From contig NZ_QUOV01000001.1 of the NCBI RefSeq assembly GCF_003390395.1, forward strand, positions 3,596,001-3,660,000: a stretch of 64,000 nt of DNA, written 5' to 3'. Below, piece after piece: positions 58,538-64,000 of this stretch (its first letter is position 1; the number at the start of each line of letters is the position of its first letter). A program made the position numbers and the translations under genes. The notes under the pieces were generated by a model that was given only the letters and a program-made list of their open reading frames with translations, was not told the origin of the DNA and made no database searches. The DNA comes from Thalassotalea euphylliae (lineage in GTDB: Bacteria; Pseudomonadota; Gammaproteobacteria; Enterobacterales; Alteromonadaceae).

Positions 58538-58563
58538 GCTCTAAGCTCTAAGCTCTAAGCTCT
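58536..58563. repeat. Four exact tandem copies of AAGCTCT
   Basis: The 7-base unit AAGCTCT is repeated four times without error, the first copy starting on the last two bases of the DUF945 stop codon. It could arise by slippage. It lies before the terminator hairpin, so copy number should not affect either protein. Confidence 0.9.
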
Positions 58564-58572
58564 TGAAGCACA

Positions 58573-58612
58573 AAAAACGCCAGCCTGATTTACAACTCAG
58601 GCTGGCGTTTTT
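58573..58612. terminator. Bidirectional intrinsic terminator between DUF945 and rlmB genes
   Basis: A perfect 16-bp stem (58573-58588 with 58597-58612) and an 8-base loop, with A-run and T-run ends. Its core is CGCCAGCCTGA. It serves the convergent plus-strand DUF945 gene and minus-strand rlmB. Confidence 0.95.
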
Positions 58613-58640
58613 ATTGTGGCTTGGACACCACTAAATCAGA

Positions 58641-59393
58641 CTATGCTCGGCGCTGGCGGACAATTTCAAACAAACAAATACCCGTTGCTACCGACACATT
58701 TAAACTAGACACACTGCCTGCCATTGGCAGCTTAACAAGTTGATCGCAATGCTCGCGCGTTAAACGGCGCATTCCTTTCCCTTCGGCGCCCATCACCAGT
58801 GCCATAGGGCCGTCGAGCTTAACATCGTACAGGCAGGTATCCGTTTCGCCAGCCGTACCGATAATCCAAACCCCCATTTGCTGCAATTGCTTCATGGTGC
58901 GCGCTAAATTAGTAACCTGAACTAAAGGCACAGTTTCCGCCGCACCAACAGCCACTTTGCGCACTGTTGCCGTAATGCGCGCCGCTTTGTCTTTTGGCAC
59001 AATGATCGCCTGAACACCCGCGGCATCGGCGTTGCGCAAACAAGCGCCTAAATTATGCGGATCAGTTACGCCATCAAGGATCAGTAAGAATGGCGATTCA
59101 TCTTTGCGTTCAGCTTCAGTAAGAATGTCTTCTAAATCATTTTCAGTATAGGTTTTTCCTGGCTTAACGCGTGCTACTACGCCTTGATGTTGCTCGCCAT
59201 CGCTTTTGTCGTCGAGTACTTTGCGATGTACTAATTGCACAGGAATACCGTATTTTCGCGCCAAGTTGATAATGGGTAGTAGACGCTCATCATCACGCCC
59301 TTTTAGTAACCACATTTCAACAAAGCGCTCTGGTGAGCGTTTAATGAGCGCGTTAACCGCGTGGATTCCTAAAACAATTTCTTCTTTTGCCAT
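58641..59393 (-). CDS. rlmB: 23S rRNA (guanosine-2'-O-)-methyltransferase RlmB
   Basis: SpoU/TrmH-type methyltransferase that methylates the 2'-O of G2251 in the peptidyl-transferase P loop of 23S rRNA. The length is 250 aa. The N-terminal substrate domain starts [13 protein letters not shown]. The knot motifs are [32 protein letters not shown] and [16 protein letters not shown]. It lies 60 bases downstream of rnr, the usual rnr-rlmB order in gammaproteobacteria. Confidence 0.97.
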   Translation of the reverse strand: MAKEEIVLGIHAVNALIKRSPERFVEMWLLKGRDDERLLPIINLARKYGIPVQLVHRKVLDDKSDGEQHQGVVARVKPGKTYTENDLEDILTEAERKDESPFLLILDGVTDPHNLGACLRNADAAGVQAIIVPKDKAARITATVRKVAVGAAETVPLVQVTNLARTMKQLQQMGVWIIGTAGETDTCLYDVKLDGPMALVMGAEGKGMRRLTREHCDQLVKLPMAGSVSSLNVSVATGICLFEIVRQRRA

Positions 59394-59453
59394 AACACTT
59401 ACTTAATTTAACTTTTTAACTTTGCTTGGAGGCCTAATTGGCTAAGACAGCAA

Positions 59454-61913
59454 CTACTGCTTAGCACGCTTACGGGCATTCTTGCCTGGGCGAGATTTTC
59501 TCGCCTTGCGTTTTGCCGCTTTTGACTTTTCCTTTTTGGGCTGCTCGCTTTTTGCCTTAGCTTTCTTGGGCTTTTTGCCTGCAGCTTTGTCATCCTTGCG
59601 CTCAGGTTGGTAACTTACGCCGCCTCGGCCTTTTGCTTTCGTCTTACCCTTGTCCTTCGTCGCACCACCGCTTTTGTTTGCACCGCCTTTATTTGCGCCG
59701 CGTAGAGGCTTGGCTCGCTTAATCACAGCGTCTTCACCGCAAAGGACCAGATCTATTTTCTTCTCATCCAAATTTACCGCTGCTACTTGTACTTTTAACA
59801 CATCACCAACATGATAACGGGTATTCGTTTTCTCGCCTGTTAGACACATACGAACGTCATCAAAATGGTAATAATCGCGACCAAGCGAGGTAATATGTAC
59901 TAATCCTTCGATATGTAGGTCTGACAAACGCACAAACATACCGAAGTTGGTGACTGTTGAAATCACGCCAGTAAACTCATCACCGACATGGTCTTGCATG
60001 TATTCACATTTCAGCCAGTCTGCAACATCACGGGTCGCGTCATCTGCGCGGCGTTCTGTCATTGAGCAATGCTCGCCTAAATTGACGACTTGCTCTTGTG
60101 AATAGCTAAAACAGCCAACATTCACTGGGTTGTTTTCTTGTGCTTCTAAAATCGCTTTGATAACACGGTGAATTACCAGATCTGGGTAGCGACGAATCGG
60201 TGATGTAAAATGGCTGTATGATTGCAGCGCCAAGCCAAAGTGACCAATATTATCGCTTTGATAAACCGCTTGTTTCATTGAACGCAATAGCATGGTTTGG
60301 ATCAGCTCTTGATCAGGACGTCCTGCCACTTTTGCTAACACATCGCTGTAATCGCGTGGTTCTACCTCTTCAGAAACAGGCATCGCAATGCCTAGCTCCG
60401 CTAAGTAGCTAACAAAGTTTTTATACTTCTCTTCACTCGGTTTATCGTGCACGCGGAACAAACCTGGCATCGCGTGTTTTTCAACGAACTTCGCCGTGGC
60501 GACATTCGCCAAAATCATGCACTCTTCAATCATTTTGTGCGCGTCGTTGCGCACTAGTGGCAAAATGGCTTCTATTTTTTTGTTGGCGTTAAAGATAAAA
60601 CGCGACTCTTCGGTTTCGAACGCGATCGCACCGCGATTTAGGCGCGCATCGTTAAGCGCAGTATAAAGCTTGTGTAACTCTTCTAATTCACTAACACGTG
60701 GCGCGTATTGCTCTCGTAGCGTCTCATCACCATCTAAAATGGCGGCCACTTTGGTGTAAGTAAAACGCGCGTGTGAGCGCATTACCGCCGGATAAAATTT
60801 GCTGCCAGAGAGTTTGCCACGCTCGCTAATGGTCATTTCACAGACCATACAAAGACGGTCAACATCAGGGTTAAGCGAACATAAACCATTGGAAAGCTTT
60901 TCTGGCAACATCGGAATGACTTGGCTTGGGAAGTAAACCGAGTTACCACGGGCAATTGCTTCATCATCTAAGCCACTACCCGGTCGCACGTAATAACTGA
61001 CATCAGCAATTGCCACCCACAAGCGCCAACCACCTGATTTTTTGCGCTCGCAGTAAACCGCATCATCAAAATCGCGCGCGTCTTCACCATCAATGGTTAC
61101 AAGTGGCAAGTCGCGCAAATCGACACGCCCTTGTTTGGCAGACTCTTCAACTTCTTCGCTAAGCTCAGCTATTTCATCTGTTACCGCTTGCGACCATTGA
61201 TGCGGTAAATCGTGTTCGCGCAGCGCAATGTCTATCTCCATACCCGGCGCCAAGTGATCACCCAGTACTTCAATTACTTTGCCGACTGCGTTACTGCGCT
61301 TACTCGGACGTTGCACCACTTCAACCACCACCACTTGGCCGTGGCGAGCACCGAGTTTGCCATCGGGCACAATCAAAATATCTTGGTTAATACGGGCATC
61401 ATCAGGCACAACAAAGGCCAAGTGATTTTCAACAAAAAATCGGCCTACAATTCCAGCTTTTCGCGGCTCGATGACATCGAGTATTTTAATTTCTTTGCGG
61501 CCTTGGCGATCGGTACGGTCAAGTAATATCGCTTCAACGATATCGCCGTGGATCGCTCGCTGCATTTCATGTGAGGAAATAAAAAAGTCTTTACCTCCAG
61601 TATCTGGAGCAAAGAAACCGTAGCCATCGCGATGGCCAATGACCCTACCAGTCAGCTTGGCACTTTGATCAGCAATTACGTATTGCTTAAATTTATTGAA
61701 CGTCAGTTGACCAGCATTTTCCATGGCTCGCAAACGACGCTTTACCCCGATTTTGCGATCTTCATCTTTGCCATAACCTAGCTTTTTAACGATGGCGCTA
61801 AACGTCATAGGTACTGCAGATAGTTTGATGAGTTCTAATAGGTGTTCACGGCTAGCGACAGGCTTTTCGTATTTATTAGCTTCACGCTCTAGGAATGGGT
61901 CTTTTGGGCTCAC
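59454..61913 (-). CDS. rnr: Ribonuclease R
   Basis: 3'-5' processive exoribonuclease that degrades structured RNA and helps in rRNA quality control and cold growth. At 819 aa, domains run HTH (about 20-90), cold-shock OB folds (about 85-230), RNB (about 270-595; catalytic Asp in DGEDARDFDDAVYC) and S1 (about 645-730). A Lys/Arg/Ala/Gly-rich disordered tail (about 735-819) is typical. The start appears to be GTG (61913), as no nearby ATG is in frame; the Shine-Dalgarno is weak. rlmB follows; motX is upstream on the same strand. Confidence 0.97.
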   Translation of the reverse strand: MSPKDPFLEREANKYEKPVASREHLLELIKLSAVPMTFSAIVKKLGYGKDEDRKIGVKRRLRAMENAGQLTFNKFKQYVIADQSAKLTGRVIGHRDGYGFFAPDTGGKDFFISSHEMQRAIHGDIVEAILLDRTDRQGRKEIKILDVIEPRKAGIVGRFFVENHLAFVVPDDARINQDILIVPDGKLGARHGQVVVVEVVQRPSKRSNAVGKVIEVLGDHLAPGMEIDIALREHDLPHQWSQAVTDEIAELSEEVEESAKQGRVDLRDLPLVTIDGEDARDFDDAVYCERKKSGGWRLWVAIADVSYYVRPGSGLDDEAIARGNSVYFPSQVIPMLPEKLSNGLCSLNPDVDRLCMVCEMTISERGKLSGSKFYPAVMRSHARFTYTKVAAILDGDETLREQYAPRVSELEELHKLYTALNDARLNRGAIAFETEESRFIFNANKKIEAILPLVRNDAHKMIEECMILANVATAKFVEKHAMPGLFRVHDKPSEEKYKNFVSYLAELGIAMPVSEEVEPRDYSDVLAKVAGRPDQELIQTMLLRSMKQAVYQSDNIGHFGLALQSYSHFTSPIRRYPDLVIHRVIKAILEAQENNPVNVGCFSYSQEQVVNLGEHCSMTERRADDATRDVADWLKCEYMQDHVGDEFTGVISTVTNFGMFVRLSDLHIEGLVHITSLGRDYYHFDDVRMCLTGEKTNTRYHVGDVLKVQVAAVNLDEKKIDLVLCGEDAVIKRAKPLRGANKGGANKSGGATKDKGKTKAKGRGGVSYQPERKDDKAAGKKPKKAKAKSEQPKKEKSKAAKRKARKSRPGKNARKRAKQ

Positions 61914-61999
61914 ATGAAATGCTCAGGATTTTTTTTGTAGTATAACCTGTGTTGAACATTTCTAGTGAGCTATTTAGCTTATTTTGTGAAAACTAAAAG

Positions 62000-62623
62000 C
62001 TAGTATTTTATTCGTTTAGCTTTGGCGACAATATGTTCCGGCATTTTATTCGCGAGTTTCGCTAACGACATACTGATGCGCTTATGCACCTTTTTATCAT
62101 CAGTTACTGCGTGATGTAACTGTGAGTATAGCTCTGGAAAGTCTAGTGGGCTGCCATGACCTTGGTTGTAAATTTCGGCTAGACGCAATTGCGCTTTTAA
62201 ATTGTTCGATGCAGAAGCCGCTTTTAAATACATAATGGCTTTGTTTAAGTCAGGCTGCATAAACTTACCAACATGGTGATAACGGCCAAGCTGCTCTAAC
62301 CCTTCAGGCAGCCCTTGATCGGCAGATAGCTGCATGTAGTAAAGACCAAGTTCAATGTCTTTTTCAATGCAAACGCCAAAGGCCAGCATATCGCCCCATA
62401 AAAATTGATACGATGGTAGTTTTGCCTTCACAGCACGTGCTTCAATATCTTGCACAAGCTGGCACTCATCTAGCACCACTTGACTCAAATGTTTATTTTC
62501 TTTGATTAAATCAAGTAATTGATTGTCCGTATAAATTTGCACCGCTTCAAAGCTTTGTGCCTTGCTTGGCAACGCAAATAGCCAAGATAGCGCTACAGTA
62601 AATAGAATAAAACAAAATCGCAT
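62000..62623 (-). CDS. motX: Sodium-driven flagellar motor protein MotX
   Basis: 207-aa exported protein with a signal peptide (about 1-22, ending SKA). It opens with VQIYTDNQLLDLIKENKHLSQV and DECQLVQDIEARAVK, continues with GDMLAFGVCIEKDIELGLYYM and Sel1-like repeats (about 78-165), and ends MPEHIVAKAKRI. These match MotX of Vibrio, which with MotY forms the T ring around the polar flagellar motor. The two cysteines CQL and GVC are placed as in MotX. The location beside rnr matches the V. cholerae order. A generic Sel1-repeat protein is the alternative. Confidence 0.85.
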   Translation of the reverse strand: MRFCFILFTVALSWLFALPSKAQSFEAVQIYTDNQLLDLIKENKHLSQVVLDECQLVQDIEARAVKAKLPSYQFLWGDMLAFGVCIEKDIELGLYYMQLSADQGLPEGLEQLGRYHHVGKFMQPDLNKAIMYLKAASASNNLKAQLRLAEIYNQGHGSPLDFPELYSQLHHAVTDDKKVHKRISMSLAKLANKMPEHIVAKAKRIKY

Positions 62624-63058
62624 TGTTAAAATACCAGCTTACCTACCATTTAAATTATTAGTCGGAAATACACTTCCGATTATTCATCAATTGCCCACTT
62701 GGTTTACGTACATTTACGCATGTCGTTAAACCAATAGCTCTGCCAATACTGCAAAGTATTGCCGTCTTAACTTCCGTTATCGGCAACAACAAATAAAGTC
62801 TTAGTCATAGCGTTAATTTATACCTCGCAATGGTGCTACCACATAGCAGCATTCTATGAGCCAAGAAACCGCTACACTAGTTGTGACAATGAGCGCGCCA
62901 AAAACATGGCGAACAATACTGTGGAACTCAACTGATAGGCTAAATAAAGCAATTTAGATACCAGTGTCACAAATCCCAATTTCAGGTGATTTTTCGCTTG
63001 CCTCATGCGCAAGAATTCTTAACAATTACAAAGTAGAAAAATAGTCGAGTGGACAGCT
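62624..63058. other. Divergent intergenic region between motX and the GGDEF gene
   Basis: This gap of 435 bases contains two small inverted repeats: TCGGAA/TTCCGA, with its arms about 40-55 bases before motX, and CAATACT/AGTATTG (62744-62761). No sigma-54 or sigma-28 type promoter was recognised for motX. TTGCCT followed after 16 bases by TAACAA is a weak candidate for the plus-strand gene. No ORF of substance was seen. Confidence 0.4.
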
Positions 63059-64000
63059 ATGTCATCAATACAGCAGTTAATTGAAAACTCCAGAACCAAT
63101 GAAGCAATCGCTAAAAAACTGTTTGAAATTGAGACAGAAATTCTTAGCTGCTCATCAAGCAAAGAGTTATTGCAAACGCTACTGACATTGATAAAAAACA
63201 AGTTCCAACTGCATGATATTCACCTACTGCTGATTGATCCTCCACCGCTCAGCTATATGTTAAGTCAAGTGGCTCAAACCGACTGGCACAAGCAACATAC
63301 CCGTCAAATTAGTGCCGAACGACTAGCGCTATTCCATGGCGACGAAAAACCATTGTTAACCAATCAACTGGCAGAACTTGACTGTATTTTACCAACAAGC
63401 TTATTCGAAGGGGCAAAATCTGCCGCTTTTATTCCGGTAAAATTAGAAGGAAAGCTGTTTGGTAGTTTGCTGTTAACCGATCGCAGCAGCGGACGGTTTG
63501 CACCGGACTTAGGGACAATACACCTTGAGCAGCTGGCAGTTAAAGTCAGTCTTTGTTTATCTAATGTGCTGATTCGTGAACAACTCGAATATATGGCGAA
63601 TTACGATCGCCTAACCGGCGTTGCCAATCGTCGCTTAATGGAAGTGACAATTACCGAAGAGTTAAGTCGCCAAAAACGCTACAACACGCCATTTTCACTG
63701 CTATTTATTGACTGTAATAAATTTAAGCAAATCAATGACACCTACGGTCACGATTGTGGTGACAAAGTGCTGATTTATGTTGCCAGCCAAATTAAAGAAC
63801 TGATTCGCGATACTGACCATTGCTTTAGATACGCTGGCGATGAATTTGTCATTACGCTTGCCAACCAACGCCAACACGAAGCCGACCAAGTTGCACAGCG
63901 ACTAGTGAGTTTCTTTGCGAATCATCAAATGCGTTACCAAGATAAGTTGCTGCCGGTTACTATTAGTTGTGGTGCTATTCAAAGTAATGGTGAACAAACA
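63059..64000 (+). CDS. GGDEF protein with N-terminal DUF484/GAF-like domain (partial, runs off the end)
   Basis: 314 codons are visible from the ATG at 63059 with no stop before the window edge. Residues about 1-165 form a soluble GAF/DUF484-like sensor domain without a membrane segment. From about 180 a GGDEF domain follows, with DRLTGVANRRLM, DCNKFKQINDTYGHDCGD and the active-site motif RYAGDEFVI (AGDEF, a functional variant in many cyclases). A cytoplasmic diguanylate cyclase is likely. GTGGA lies about seven bases before the ATG. The C-terminal end is outside the window. Confidence 0.88.
   Translation, partial: MSSIQQLIENSRTNEAIAKKLFEIETEILSCSSSKELLQTLLTLIKNKFQLHDIHLLLIDPPPLSYMLSQVAQTDWHKQHTRQISAERLALFHGDEKPLLTNQLAELDCILPTSLFEGAKSAAFIPVKLEGKLFGSLLLTDRSSGRFAPDLGTIHLEQLAVKVSLCLSNVLIREQLEYMANYDRLTGVANRRLMEVTITEELSRQKRYNTPFSLLFIDCNKFKQINDTYGHDCGDKVLIYVASQIKELIRDTDHCFRYAGDEFVITLANQRQHEADQVAQRLVSFFANHQMRYQDKLLPVTISCGAIQSNGEQT

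Overview
The window reads as a chromosomal segment of a marine, polar-flagellated gammaproteobacterium of the Alteromonadales, most like the Colwelliaceae (Colwellia/Thalassotalea type). This is inferred from gene content: a complete MSHA pilus locus next to mreBCD, a MotX gene beside rnr, a GlyGly-CTERM surface protein, and the rpsF-priB-rpsR-rplI operon. Almost every gene lies on the minus strand, so transcription mostly runs from high to low coordinates. No phage, insertion sequence, CRISPR array, rRNA or tRNA was recognised.

Layout. 2-8320: a giant secreted multi-repeat protein with a GlyGly-CTERM tail. 8752-13532: metA-metH methionine operon behind a tandem array of MetJ-type boxes. 13622-19286: DegS-like periplasmic protease, and an RND efflux permease with its adaptor (permease gene first). 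19298-30660: tldD, a nitrilase, yhdP, rng, maf, mreD, mreC, mreB (peptidase, outer-membrane lipid homeostasis, RNA processing and cell-shape genes). 30944-31150: a large imperfect palindrome resembling a foldback/MITE element, touching the mshQ stop codon. 31144-49619: the MSHA pilus locus (I, I2, J, K, L, M, N, E, G, F, B, A, C, D, O, P, Q in transcription order). 49953-50915: a plus-strand PLP enzyme of the D-cysteine desulfhydrase/ACC deaminase family, wedged between mshI and the csrD/mshH gene. 52850-54442: rplI, rpsR, priB, rpsF with a probable S6:S18 autoregulatory leader. 54584-55845: a membrane diguanylate cyclase preceded by a 51-codon ORF containing an intrinsic terminator. 56050-58612: an SDR oxidoreductase and a divergent DUF945 protein. 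58641-62623: rlmB, rnr, motX. 63059 to the end: the start of a DUF484/GAF-like GGDEF protein.

How the genes fit together. Surface attachment and its control dominate: the MSHA machine, a MshE ATPase carrying the c-di-GMP-binding MshEN motif pair, a degenerate GGDEF-EAL regulator (CsrD/MshH), two apparently active GGDEF proteins, a sodium-motor T-ring protein (MotX) and a very large putative surface protein. The rest is conserved housekeeping. The least explained items are the palindrome at the mshQ end, the cysteine-rich leader ORF/attenuator before the cyclase, the hairpin abutting the mshL stop, and the PLP enzyme inserted into the mshH-mshI junction. Nothing here is clearly a new defence or biosynthetic system.
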